Origin: Bacillus_BD sp050389805
GTDB taxonomy: Bacteria > Bacillota > Bacilli > Bacillales > Cytobacillaceae
Assembly (NCBI RefSeq): GCF_050389805.1
Contig: NZ_CP130945.1
Span: 1,984,001 to 2,048,000, forward strand
Direction of reading: 5' to 3'
DNA: 64,000 bases
Within the stretch, counting starts at the first letter, position 1, and the number at the start of each line of letters is the position of its first letter. Positions 8,080 to 16,605 of the stretch are shown here, piece by piece. A program made the position numbers and the translations under genes. A model generated the notes under the pieces. It did not search any database. It was not told where the DNA came from and worked only from the letters and a program-made list of their open reading frames with translations.

Positions 8080-9207
8080 ATGCTGTTAAAAGACAAAAAA
8101 ATGACTGAATTAAGAGTGGCTATTATTGGTGGAGGACTTGGTGGTGCAGCAACTGCAGTTGCTTTGCAAAAAGAAGGAATTCGTTCAGAAATTTATGAGC
8201 AAGCACCCGCTTTAGCAGAGGTAGGTGCTGGTATAGGGATACGTCCGCCAACGATTCAATTGTTCAAGGATTGGGGAATTTACGAACAAATTGAAGAGAA
8301 AAGCTGTCAAAGTGATTACATGGAAATCCTCGCAGGAAATGGGGAAGTCAAAATCAAAGAGCATTGGCCTATTTTGACAGACAACCCTGATGAAAATTGG
8401 GCAAGATTAATTCATCGAGCCGATTTATTAGACACTTTTTTGGCGCCATTACCAGCTGATTCCATTCATCTGAATCACCGATGTAAATCTATCATTCCTC
8501 ATGAAAATTACGCAGAGGTTCATTTTGAGAACGGTCACTCAATTGAAGCCGATTTAGTTATTGCAGCAGATGGTATTCGTTCCCTTATTCGATCCGAGTT
8601 AATTCGTGCTGATAAGCCTGTTTACTCTGGATTCCATGCTTACCGGGCGGTGGTAAGTGAAGAAGATACATTTGGTATGGCTTCTGACGATAATATCCTC
8701 CGAATTTACGCGGAAGGTCATGTACAGGTGTATTTACTGCCATTACAACGTAGAAAACAAGTTTCATTTGATGTTACAGCTCCATCTGTAGACGACTCAT
8801 GGCGACCAGAAGTGACAAAACAAGATATACTTAACCACTTGAAGAACTTCGATCCAAAGATACAGAAAATTGTCGAAAACCTAAATATTGGGAATTTTAC
8901 TTGTCGACCCCTATATGATATCGAACCACTTGAACGTTGGAGCTCTAGTTGCGTAGCGTTGGTTGGGGATGCGGCACATGCCATGCTTCATAATGTAGGT
9001 CAAGGTGCAAATCAGGCCATCCAAGATGGAGGTGCATTGGCTGTAGCTTTACGTGAATCCAAAACAGTAGCAGAAGCGTTACAAAAATATGAGACACGAA
9101 GAAAACCTATTGCAACGAAATATCAAGAATTATCACGTGTATTTCCATCGCAAGAGGCTGAAACAGCTTTTCCTGAAAAAGAACATTTTGAAAAAGTATT
9201 TAATTAA
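8080..9207 (+). CDS. FAD-dependent aromatic-ring monooxygenase (salicylate/3-hydroxybenzoate hydroxylase type)
   Basis: GGAGGGAAG at 8065-8073 places the start at ATG 8080. The 375-residue protein has the three FAD fingerprints of class A flavoprotein hydroxylases: VAIIGGGLGGAATAVAL near the N-terminus, the DG motif in LVIAADGIRSLIRSEL (middle), and the GD motif in VALVGDAAHAMLHNVGQGAN. Such enzymes use NAD(P)H and oxygen to hydroxylate phenolic or benzoic substrates in the cytoplasm. The substrate cannot be read from sequence. It is divergent from TetR and followed by an esterase and an MFS exporter, suggesting an inducible module for an aromatic ester or phenolic compound. Confidence 0.85.
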   Translation: MLLKDKKMTELRVAIIGGGLGGAATAVALQKEGIRSEIYEQAPALAEVGAGIGIRPPTIQLFKDWGIYEQIEEKSCQSDYMEILAGNGEVKIKEHWPILTDNPDENWARLIHRADLLDTFLAPLPADSIHLNHRCKSIIPHENYAEVHFENGHSIEADLVIAADGIRSLIRSELIRADKPVYSGFHAYRAVVSEEDTFGMASDDNILRIYAEGHVQVYLLPLQRRKQVSFDVTAPSVDDSWRPEVTKQDILNHLKNFDPKIQKIVENLNIGNFTCRPLYDIEPLERWSSSCVALVGDAAHAMLHNVGQGANQAIQDGGALAVALRESKTVAEALQKYETRRKPIATKYQELSRVFPSQEAETAFPEKEHFEKVFN

Positions 9208-9346
9208 TATGATTGATTAAAAAACAAAAAGCTTAGAGACTTGTAAGCAAACATGTGTGATTAATCACAAACACTGAAGTATAGTGTGTTTTTTGATAGG
9301 TTGATCTATCCGAAAATAATAAAAAATAAACAGGAGGTACATACAG

Positions 9347-10285
9347 ATGCCGGTACATCCCGAAATAAAAAAGGTTTTGGATTCGATTCCACAATCCGAA
9401 ACGAAACAGAAACTCATTCCAGAAGAATATAGAAAAGAATTCAATGCACCCGTTTTACCTGTTGAAAAACGTGTACAAGTTTATTCTGTAGAAGAAAAAC
9501 TCATTTCGATTCCTGAAGCCGATATACCCGTAAGAATTTACACTCCGGAGGAAAGAGATTCTTATCCACTTCTCATGTATTTCCACGGTGGAGCATTTTT
9601 CGCAGGAAACTTAGAAAGTCATGATGAAATTGTCCGTCCCATTTGCATGGAATCCGGCTATAAAGTCATTTCTGTTGATTACCGTCTTGCTCCTGAACAC
9701 CCATTTCCTGCTGCATTAGAAGATTGCTATCATGCAACCAAATGGGCCACAGAACATAAGGATGAATTAAAATGGGACGGGGAAACCATTGCCGTTGCCG
9801 GGGATAGTGCGGGTGGTAACTTAGCTGCGACCGTTTCTCTAATGGCCCGTGAGAAAAAGGAATTTACGATAAGTAAGCAAATATTATTTTATCCATCACT
9901 AGACCTTGATGTCAGTGAATTCCGGTATCCATCAATAGTGGAAAATGGAAAGGGCTATTTTGTAGAAAGTGACCAATTAGCTGAATTTAACTCCTTCTAT
10001 TTATTAGGGGATGTAGATCCACATAATCCGCTTGTTTCACCAGTTCGGGAAGAAAATTTAGAAAATCTTCCAGCAGCGCTTGTTATTACAGCAGAATATG
10101 ATCCAATGCGGGATGAAGGGGAACTATTTGCGGAGAATTTAAAGAAATCTGGTGTTCATGTTGAAACCAAAAGATATGAAGGTGCTACTCATGGTTTCTT
10201 AGGTAAATTTACTCATCTTGATGAATATAAAGACGTTTACAAACGTACGGCTGCTTTTCTAAATAAAAACGTAGTTAGATCCTAA
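9347..10285 (+). CDS. Alpha/beta hydrolase, hormone-sensitive-lipase-type esterase
   Basis: CAGGAGGTAC lies upstream of the ATG at 9347. The 312-residue protein carries the HSL oxyanion-hole motif YFHGGAFFAGN, the nucleophile elbow GDSAGG, an Asp in ITAEYDPMRDEGE and a catalytic His in THGF, giving a complete Ser-Asp-His triad. There is no signal peptide, so it acts in the cytoplasm on short-chain or aromatic esters. It lies 139 bp after the monooxygenase and is followed by a clear terminator, so the two may be cotranscribed. Physiological substrate unknown. Confidence 0.88.
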   Translation: MPVHPEIKKVLDSIPQSETKQKLIPEEYRKEFNAPVLPVEKRVQVYSVEEKLISIPEADIPVRIYTPEERDSYPLLMYFHGGAFFAGNLESHDEIVRPICMESGYKVISVDYRLAPEHPFPAALEDCYHATKWATEHKDELKWDGETIAVAGDSAGGNLAATVSLMAREKKEFTISKQILFYPSLDLDVSEFRYPSIVENGKGYFVESDQLAEFNSFYLLGDVDPHNPLVSPVREENLENLPAALVITAEYDPMRDEGELFAENLKKSGVHVETKRYEGATHGFLGKFTHLDEYKDVYKRTAAFLNKNVVRS

Positions 10286-10293
10286 AAGGTAAA

Positions 10294-10329
10294 CAGTGAC
10301 TGAACAAATGTCCAGTCACTGATTTTTTT
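10294..10329 (+). terminator. Rho-independent terminator after the esterase gene
   Basis: CAGTGACTG (10294-10302) pairs perfectly with CAGTCACTG (10313-10321), followed by ATTTTTTT. Confidence 0.9.
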
Positions 10330-10613
10330 AACATGATGCTTGAGGAGAAACTTGAGAACTTTCCTTTCTATTCAATTTTCATTAGCTTATACATCATCGT
10401 TTGTAGGAGCCGAAATGGTTCTTCCGGAATGGTGGGTAACAATCATTCTCCACAAAGAAGTAAGGATACATTGCGTTACATACAAACCCTTTCCTAACTT
10501 GGCATATAGAGAAGAACCATTCAACAAGATTCATGATGTGAATGACAGAGAAGAACCATGTGAAGTCCATTGAATTTTGAGTATTGTTCGGAAAGAATTT
10601 AGGAGGGAATAGG

Positions 10614-11822
10614 ATGGGTAAGGGAAAACTTTGGACAAAGGAATTTATAGTAGTATCTTTGATTAATACTTTAATCATCATGGTTTATTTCTTATTAATG
10701 GTGACCATTGCTCCTTATGCGGTAGAAGAATTCAATGCACCTGCAAGTGTTGCCGGACTTGTATCAGGTATTTTTATTATTGGTTGTTTAATCGGGCGAT
10801 TGATGGCAGGAAGAATCATTCAGGATAACGGTAGTAAGAAAACCTTGCGGTTTGGCCTCGCTTTCTTCATGATCACAACAGCACTATATTATGCAGCTAT
10901 TAATGTACCATTATTACTTATTAATAGACTTTTACATGGCATATCTGTAGGAATTGTCAGTACTGCCGCAGGAACGATTGTTGCTCAAACCATTCCTGAA
11001 AATCGACGAGGAGAAGGAATTGGTTATTTTAGCATGAGTGCGATTGTAGCTTCTGCCATTGGTCCGTATATAGGAATCCTTTTAACAAGGAATTCAAATT
11101 TTTCGATGATCTTTTTATTTAATTTTATTTTAGCGATGATTTGCCTAGTCCTCTCATTTTCTATGAATATTCCTGGTCAGCAACTGTCGAACAAAAATCA
11201 AGATAAAGGCGAAAAGGGAATAAAACTCTCCTATTTTATTGAGCCCAAGGCTGTCCCTATCTCGTTTGTCGCACTTGTGATTGGTTTCGCTTATTCAGGC
11301 ATTATGTCTTTTCTGTCTATTTATGCGGAGGAGATTCAATTAGAAGAGGCTGGAGGATTTTTCTTTCTAGTCTATGCCACTTTCGTTTTACTCTCAAGAC
11401 CTTTCACGGGGAAATGGATGGATCAAAAAGGGCCAAATATCGTAGTATATCCATGCCTGATCATTTTTGCATTGGGTATGCTGTTATTTAGTCAGGCACA
11501 TCAAGGATGGACCTTATTAATAGCTGCTGCTCTGATTGGTTTAGGATATGGGAACTTTATTTCGATTGTTCAAGCCATTGCTATCAAAGTCACTCCGCGT
11601 AGTAGAGTAGGATTGGCTACTTCTACTTATTATATTTTATATGAATTAGGACTGGGTGTAGGACCTTTCTTACTCGGATTCCTCGTTCCCATTACTGGAT
11701 ACCGTGGTTTATTTTTTGCGATGGTCTTTGTAATTCTAGTATCCATTATTCTTTACTACATTCTACATGGAAAAAAGGAAAGAGTACCGAATCAAAGAAG
11801 AGAGAAAGAAGCTACTTTGTAA
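10614..11822 (+). CDS. MFS transporter, paralogue of the exporter at 5777-6973
   Basis: AGGAGGG at 10601-10607 places the start at the ATG at 10614 (the upstream TTG at 10584 overlaps that site). The ~402-residue protein has about 12 membrane helices and ends HGKKERVPNQRREKEATL. Shared features with the other MFS gene include LWTKEFIVVS at the start, GRIIQDNGSKK after helix 2, RRGEGIGYFS between helices 4 and 5 and SRPFTGKWMDQKGPN. A set of two related exporters around one TetR/monooxygenase/esterase group suggests resistance to, or export of products from, the same type of compound. Substrate unknown. Confidence 0.85.
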   Translation: MGKGKLWTKEFIVVSLINTLIIMVYFLLMVTIAPYAVEEFNAPASVAGLVSGIFIIGCLIGRLMAGRIIQDNGSKKTLRFGLAFFMITTALYYAAINVPLLLINRLLHGISVGIVSTAAGTIVAQTIPENRRGEGIGYFSMSAIVASAIGPYIGILLTRNSNFSMIFLFNFILAMICLVLSFSMNIPGQQLSNKNQDKGEKGIKLSYFIEPKAVPISFVALVIGFAYSGIMSFLSIYAEEIQLEEAGGFFFLVYATFVLLSRPFTGKWMDQKGPNIVVYPCLIIFALGMLLFSQAHQGWTLLIAAALIGLGYGNFISIVQAIAIKVTPRSRVGLATSTYYILYELGLGVGPFLLGFLVPITGYRGLFFAMVFVILVSIILYYILHGKKERVPNQRREKEATL

Positions 11823-11877
11823 AAAAAAGTTAATTAATATTTTATTAGGACAAACTTAATAGGTTATTGTAAAGAAA

Positions 11878-11907
11878 TGAGTCAGAGGGACAGGTCCCCT
11901 TGACTCA
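11878..11907. repeat. R1 palindromic repeat, single hairpin
   Basis: One hairpin unit with TGAGTCA and TGACTCA ends. It lies between convergent MFS and Amt genes, and its TGA on the minus strand (11905-11907) is the stop codon of the Amt gene. Confidence 0.85.
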
Positions 11908-13200
11908 TGTGTTGTTGTTAGCAGGTGCAACTATGATACCGGTTGTTTCTTCAAAATCATATAAACTTGTAGGGAAATCTGTGAAACGTTCTAATTCATT
12001 ATATGCTGGAATTCCGTGGTAGGACATATCCAATCCTTCTTCTTCTTCGCTTTCGCTTGCTCGTAAACCGACTGTTGCTTCACATACCTTCGCAATTAAA
12101 GCTCCACCGACAAGCCCCCAAACCACTACGACGATTGCACCTAATAATTGTACTTTTAAGAGTGAAAAATCACCAGTTGTAAAAAGACCTTGTGAGGTAT
12201 CGAACAAACCAACTGCAATTGTTCCAAATACTCCGTTAAATCCGTGTACAGCTACTGCTCCAACAGGGTCATCCACTTTTAACGTGTCTACGAATAAGGT
12301 AGCATAAATCACAATCACACCACTGATCACGCCAATGATGATGGCACTCCACTGAGAAACAAATGCACATCCCGCAGTTACGGCTACCAAGCCGGCTAAT
12401 ACACCATTGATCGTCATACTTGGGTCCGCTTTTCCGAACTTTTTCATGGTCATGAAGAGAGCAGCGGAACCCCCACTTGCACCAGCAAGCATGGTATTAA
12501 GGGCAATTGTTGCAAGGGATGCATCGGATGCATCTAATGTACTTCCTGCATTAAAAGCAAACCAACCAAACCATAAAATAAACGCACCAGCCGAAGCTAA
12601 AGGAATGTTACTAGGTGCAAATACATTCGCACTACCATCAGAATTAAATCTTCCTTTTCTTGGTCCCAATATTTTTGCCATCGCAAAGGCAACAAATCCA
12701 CCAAGTGCATGAATGGCAGCAGAGCCTGCAAAATCCTTCATTCCTAATTTGGCTAACCAACCTTCGCTGTTCCAAATCCAATGACCTGAAAGAGGGTAGA
12801 TGATGATACACATAAGCGCTACCGTTACAATATAGGCTTTAAAGTTCATACGTTCAGCTACTGCACCCGAAACAATCGAGATACAAGCGACGGCAAATCC
12901 CATTTGAAAAAGAACATAAGCTGCACTAGGTAATTCAATGGATAAAGCAATCTTTTCTGGACTGCCAAATAACGTCGTTCCAATCAATCCAAAGGCATCT
13001 TTCCCATACATAATGCCGAAACCAATAAGCCCAAAAGCTAACACTCCAACGGTTAAATCAACAAAAATCTTCATCGTAACATTGACCGCATTTTTCGTTC
13101 GAACAAAACCAGATTCTAATAAACTAAATCCACCTTCCATGAATAACACCATTGCCGCAGCTAACACAATCCATACGGTATTTAAATAGATTAGTTCCAT
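11905..13200 (-). CDS. amt: Ammonium transporter (Amt/MEP/Rh family)
   Basis: The 431-residue integral membrane protein has the Amt layout of about 11 helices: an N-terminal VLFMEGGFSLLESGFVR segment, GHWIWNSEGWLAKLGMKDFAGSAAIHALGG (early half), GWFAFNAGSTL and GAVAVHGFNGVFGTIAVG, which holds one of the paired pore histidines. It imports ammonium/ammonia at low external concentration. It overlaps the P-II gene by 10 bp, a coupling seen in amtB-glnK pairs, so P-II probably gates it. The stop codon falls in an R1 repeat, so the last residues (APANNNT) may differ from relatives. Confidence 0.93.
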   Translation of the reverse strand: MELIYLNTVWIVLAAAMVLFMEGGFSLLESGFVRTKNAVNVTMKIFVDLTVGVLAFGLIGFGIMYGKDAFGLIGTTLFGSPEKIALSIELPSAAYVLFQMGFAVACISIVSGAVAERMNFKAYIVTVALMCIIIYPLSGHWIWNSEGWLAKLGMKDFAGSAAIHALGGFVAFAMAKILGPRKGRFNSDGSANVFAPSNIPLASAGAFILWFGWFAFNAGSTLDASDASLATIALNTMLAGASGGSAALFMTMKKFGKADPSMTINGVLAGLVAVTAGCAFVSQWSAIIIGVISGVIVIYATLFVDTLKVDDPVGAVAVHGFNGVFGTIAVGLFDTSQGLFTTGDFSLLKVQLLGAIVVVVWGLVGGALIAKVCEATVGLRASESEEEEGLDMSYHGIPAYNELERFTDFPTSLYDFEETTGIIVAPANNNT

Positions 13201-13580
13201 GTTGTTTCACCCTCCTGATCTGCTAGGTCGTCTATATTTAAGTCTGGTTCACCTGTTTTAATGTTATAGGCTTCTAGAATCGGATAAACAAAAATTTTAC
13301 CATCTCCATCTTCTCCTGTCTGTGCAGAAGCAATTATGGCCGTAATCGTTTGCTTGACCATATGATCGGAAAGAACAATCTCCAATTTCACTTTAGGACG
13401 AAGGGTAACTTTATAATTTTTTCCGCGATAAACGCCTTGGCTTTCTTTTTGTTTTCCTCTACCCACAACCTGGGATACGGTAAAGCCTGTAATTCCGATA
13501 TTCTTTAACCCTTTTATCGTATCCGTAAGCTTTTCTGGTCTTATAATCGCTTCAATTTTTTTGAACTTTTTCCCCTCCAA
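13191..13580 (-). CDS. glnK: P-II family nitrogen regulatory protein
   Basis: The protein has the P-II signatures: KKIEAIIRPEKL at the N-terminus, the T-loop with SQGVYRGKNY (the modifiable Tyr position is kept), and the C-terminal signature GDGKIFVYPILEAYNIKTGE. Trimers bind ATP/ADP and 2-oxoglutarate and block Amt channels. The start is odd: no ATG is present near the expected start, the TTG at 13580 overlaps the only Shine-Dalgarno-like GGAGGGG, and the ideally spaced codon after that site is TTC. The true start is therefore uncertain by several codons. The C-terminal tail DLNIDDLADQEGETTWN is longer than in typical P-II. Confidence 0.88.
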   Translation of the reverse strand: MEGKKFKKIEAIIRPEKLTDTIKGLKNIGITGFTVSQVVGRGKQKESQGVYRGKNYKVTLRPKVKLEIVLSDHMVKQTITAIIASAQTGEDGDGKIFVYPILEAYNIKTGEPDLNIDDLADQEGETTWN

Positions 13581-13692
13581 GCTTATGTACTATTTATATT
13601 AATCTATAATATTGAACATTTATCTAATATTCAATATCAATTTGAGATTGGTTTTATCGAATAATGTTATATATAGGGAAAATGGACCGGAG

Positions 13693-13721
13693 TGAGTCAG
13701 AGGGACAGGTCCCTTGACTCA
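13693..13721. repeat. R1 palindromic repeat, single hairpin
   Basis: TGAGTCAGAGGGACAGG followed by TCCCTTGACTCA; one hairpin unit in the divergent intergenic region. Confidence 0.85.
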
Positions 13722-13901
13722 TTAGATGGTAGGAAATGAGTTGGAGAAATGGCAGACAGCCTTAATCTTATACCGCGACACTGTTAATCGTTCGGTTATC
13801 GGGAAGTGACAAGCAACAAAGGTATGAAAGTGAGATAAAAGCTTTATCTTATCTGAAATGATAAGGTGTGTGCAACTTTATATTTGAATATTGGAAAAAT
13901 A

Positions 13902-13918
13902 TTAACATCAGATTTACA
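13902..13918 (+). promoter_or_regulatory. Candidate PhoP box upstream of the phosphodiesterase gene
   Basis: TTAACA (13902-13907) and TTTACA (13913-13918) are spaced exactly 11 bp apart, the periodicity of Bacillus PhoP direct repeats. A TATAAT-like -10 lies near 13949. The gene starts at 14001. Confidence 0.6.
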
Positions 13919-14000
13919 GCTTATTCATCCTCCTTATATACAAAACTATTATAATCGAAATGATTCTAATAGTTAGTACATTAAAAAGGAGGGAATCATA

Positions 14001-15296
14001 ATGAAGTTGTTCCGAAAAAATATGTTTCTTTGTCTTGTTTTAGTTTTACTCTTAACCCCTGTTTCAACACCATTGGCCAAATCTGATAATCTTTCTGCCA
14101 AAAAAAATTCAGAACATGTCATTTTGATCGATTGGGATGGTTTTGACCCAGAGTTTCTTGATAGAGCAGACACACCTAATCTTGATTCTCTAATCAAACA
14201 GGGTACTCATACAACAGCGCTAAGCACGTATAAGTCAATTTCTAATTCCGCACGCGCATCAATGGTGACGGGAGCCTATCCGGAAGTTCATGGTAATACA
14301 TCCGCTTACTATGATCTTGAACAAGATAAAGCAATTGGGCAAAATCGTTTTCTTGCAGCAGAAACTCTTGCCGAGAGCCTAGCTTCTGAAGGAAAAACGG
14401 TAGCATCTGTCCAATGGTACATGGTCCAGAATTACGGAACGTCTTATGGCAACCCTGAACAACTCTATGTTCAGCCAGGTGGATCTTTTGAAAAGCGCGT
14501 GGATGCAGCGATTGATATTTTAAACCAGCGACCGGTTAATTCTGGCGGACAAATGGTAACCGTTCCAAAGATTCCTGACTTTTTAGCAGTTTACGGAAGC
14601 GATTTGGACGGGCTTGTTCATGAAGAAGGTCCGGATAGCCCCAGTATAGGCGGTCTAATGGCTGAGTTAGATCGTCAGGTCGGGCGTTTGATCCAAGCGA
14701 CGAAAGATGTAGGAATTTATCATAAAACTACTTTTATCGTGACAGGTGATCACGGTATGACTACTTGGAATCCCTCATTGGCTCAGTTTCTTTTGAATGA
14801 GCTCACTGAAGCGGGTTTTAAACCAGAAATTCTTACTACGGGCAAATCAGCAGCAGAGGAGACAGATGTAATTATTGTCCAGAATGTACGACTCGCCGAT
14901 ATTACATTACGTGGAAATGCTGCCACTCCAGAAGGTTATGAACGGGTAAAACAAGCATTTGAACAAGTTCCACACATAGCAAGGATTCTTGAGAAAGAGG
15001 ACTTAAAAGCTTTACATGCTAGTGATAAAGTAGGTGATTTTGTCCTGGAAGCAGAAGCGCCTTGGAGCTTCTCATTGCTCAACGATGGAAAAGATAGAGG
15101 ATCTCATGGAAGCTTGGAAGAAATGGAGGTACCGCTTATCCTTTCCGGAAACAAAATTCGTCATCATGCCCTAGTGAATGATGCTAAACTCATTGATATC
15201 GCACCAACCATTTCAAAAATACTGGGAACACGTTCACCAAAAGACGCTCAAGGCAGAGTTCTGAGTGAGGCATTGACACTACCTGCCCATAAATAA
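14001..15296 (+). CDS. Secreted type I phosphodiesterase / nucleotide pyrophosphatase (alkaline phosphatase superfamily)
   Basis: AAAGGAGGG precedes the ATG. Residues 1-27 are a Sec signal peptide (basic KLFRKN, then a hydrophobic core). The 431-residue protein matches the alkaline phosphatase superfamily: metal ligand Asp in ILIDWDGFDPEF, a nucleophile region SNSARASMVTG (Ser rather than the usual Thr is possible at the nucleophile position), YGSDLDGLVHEEG (Asp and His), TGDHGM (Asp-His pair) and GSHGS (last His). It should hydrolyse phosphodiesters or nucleotides outside the membrane. It carries a candidate PhoP box upstream and a strong terminator downstream, and opens the phosphate-scavenging region. 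Confidence 0.85.
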   Translation: MKLFRKNMFLCLVLVLLLTPVSTPLAKSDNLSAKKNSEHVILIDWDGFDPEFLDRADTPNLDSLIKQGTHTTALSTYKSISNSARASMVTGAYPEVHGNTSAYYDLEQDKAIGQNRFLAAETLAESLASEGKTVASVQWYMVQNYGTSYGNPEQLYVQPGGSFEKRVDAAIDILNQRPVNSGGQMVTVPKIPDFLAVYGSDLDGLVHEEGPDSPSIGGLMAELDRQVGRLIQATKDVGIYHKTTFIVTGDHGMTTWNPSLAQFLLNELTEAGFKPEILTTGKSAAEETDVIIVQNVRLADITLRGNAATPEGYERVKQAFEQVPHIARILEKEDLKALHASDKVGDFVLEAEAPWSFSLLNDGKDRGSHGSLEEMEVPLILSGNKIRHHALVNDAKLIDIAPTISKILGTRSPKDAQGRVLSEALTLPAHK

Positions 15297-15322
15297 AAAA
15301 TGATTAATAGATTCGATCACAC

Positions 15323-15357
15323 GGAACTATCTCTGAAAAGAGGTAGTTCCATTTTTT
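15323..15357 (+). terminator. Rho-independent terminator after the phosphodiesterase gene
   Basis: GGAACTATCTCT and AGAGGTAGTTCC form a 12-bp stem with one G-U pair around GAAA, followed by ATTTTTT. Confidence 0.92.
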
Positions 15358-15688
15358 AACTCCGACTGGTGAACCCGATAATGGTAGGGAAGAGGTGTAT
15401 GAATCTAACTCCCATTTTGATTATGGGACCTTTATGAATCACTATTTTCACTAGGATTTTAATTGTTTTTTTGGGAACAGGTAGGAAAAGAGGAAGAGGA
15501 TTTGCCAAACTTGAAAATAGTGGAAATGCAGTGTCTATTTTAGAAGCATTCAGATAGAAAACAACGATAACAATACAATATCCGGTCTGAGAGTACGGTT
15601 GCTGTGTTCTTCCCGAAAATTTATTTTACAAAAATACATCCCAAGAGTTAAAATTCACTTTAACTCTTAGGAGGCAGGACAAATTTGT
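15358..15688. other. Non-coding stretch without recognised content
   Basis: About 330 bp between two terminators of convergent genes. No ribosome binding site with a plausible coding frame, RNA structure or repeat was recognised. Confidence 0.4.
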
Positions 15689-15689
15689 A

Positions 15690-15720
15690 AAACACCGGAA
15701 CGGTTCCGTCCCGGTGTTTC
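15690..15720 (-). terminator. Rho-independent terminator after the GDPD gene
   Basis: AACACCGG pairs with CCGGTGTT around a 12-base loop; read on the minus strand the stem is followed by TTTTAC. It lies 24 bp after the glycerophosphodiesterase stop. Confidence 0.8.
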
Positions 15721-15743
15721 ATATGCATTCATTCCATAATGAT

Positions 15744-16556
15744 TTAGGGAATAATCACATCAGTTTCAATCAGACGAGGATGAATCTTTTTCGCTTTTTC
15801 ATAGGTTTCTGCTGTGTTCACAGAGTATACATGTAGTTTTAGGCCTGCTTTTCTAATTTCTTTAGCACTTTCTTCATCTACATTTTTAATCGATGTTGTA
15901 TAAATGGCATTTTCATATTGCTTTAACTCTTCAATATCGCTCTCTAGATTGGTTAATGCATTTCCAAGGAATGTTACAGTTGCTTCTGGGTACCATTCGT
16001 TAAATTGATCTCGAATGTCATCATTACTTAAGACAAAAAATGAATGATTTAATACTTTCGCTTCTTCAGCTTCTTCCATAAGACCGTCTACGAATTCCTT
16101 ATCATGCCAATCACCTTTTGAGCCGTCAAAATTGATACCAACATCGTATTTATGAGCTTCGTCTAATACATCTTCTAATGTGGGTACTTTATATTCTGTG
16201 ACATTTCCTGCTTTATCTTCTATTTGAACACGTTGAATTTCTTCTAATGTCAAATCTTTCACATTTCCAGTACCAGTCGTGGTACGATCAATCGTTTTAT
16301 CGTGCATTAAGATATAATGACCATCCTTTGTTTGTTGGACATCAATTTCAACAAAGCCATATCCTAATTTTCCAGCCTGAGTGATCGCCTCTAATGTGTT
16401 TTCAGGAGCTGCCACTTGAGCGCCACGGTGAGCACTTAACTCTGTTTTGCTGCTTTTTAACCAGTTATCACTCGGTGCTGCACTTGCAGCAGTTCCAAAT
16501 AGAGATGTCGCCAATACAAATGGTGCAGCTAATGATACAATGGTTTTCTTCTTCAT
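15744..16556 (-). CDS. glpQ: Secreted glycerophosphodiester phosphodiesterase (GDPD)
   Basis: Residues 1-26 are a signal peptide ending TAASA. The mature part carries the GDPD catalytic motifs: HRG followed by PENT (SAHRGAQVAAPENTLEA), the ExD pair in FVEIDVQQTKDG, and the catalytic His in LMHDKTIDRTT. These enzymes split glycerophosphodiesters to glycerol-3-phosphate and an alcohol, in this case outside the cell, for example from lipid or teichoic acid breakdown. It starts 49 bp after the PhoD gene on the same strand with no terminator between, so the two probably form a phosphate-starvation operon. The symbol is by family and context. Confidence 0.9.
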   Translation of the reverse strand: MKKKTIVSLAAPFVLATSLFGTAASAAPSDNWLKSSKTELSAHRGAQVAAPENTLEAITQAGKLGYGFVEIDVQQTKDGHYILMHDKTIDRTTTGTGNVKDLTLEEIQRVQIEDKAGNVTEYKVPTLEDVLDEAHKYDVGINFDGSKGDWHDKEFVDGLMEEAEEAKVLNHSFFVLSNDDIRDQFNEWYPEATVTFLGNALTNLESDIEELKQYENAIYTTSIKNVDEESAKEIRKAGLKLHVYSVNTAETYEKAKKIHPRLIETDVIIP

Positions 16557-16605
16557 TTTTCAACACTTCCTATTCTTTTAATAATTTCTTTTTATCAAGA
16601 CAGAA

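Larger units (their letters stand above)
13581..14000. other. Intergenic region between glnK and the phosphodiesterase gene
   Basis: This 420-bp divergent region holds one R1 hairpin (13693-13721) and a candidate PhoP box (13902-13918). No convincing small gene or RNA was seen in the remainder. Confidence 0.5.

Noticed and set aside
9256..9269. TGTGATTAATCACA, a perfect palindrome resembling a CRP/FNR site upstream of the esterase gene
   Set aside because: The arms TGTGA/TCACA are separated by 4 bp instead of the 6 bp needed for CRP/Fnr, and the site is within a likely operon.
10340..10573. 77-residue frame between the esterase terminator and the second MFS gene
   Set aside because: Starts at a TTG without a ribosome binding site and has low-complexity, non-protein-like composition.
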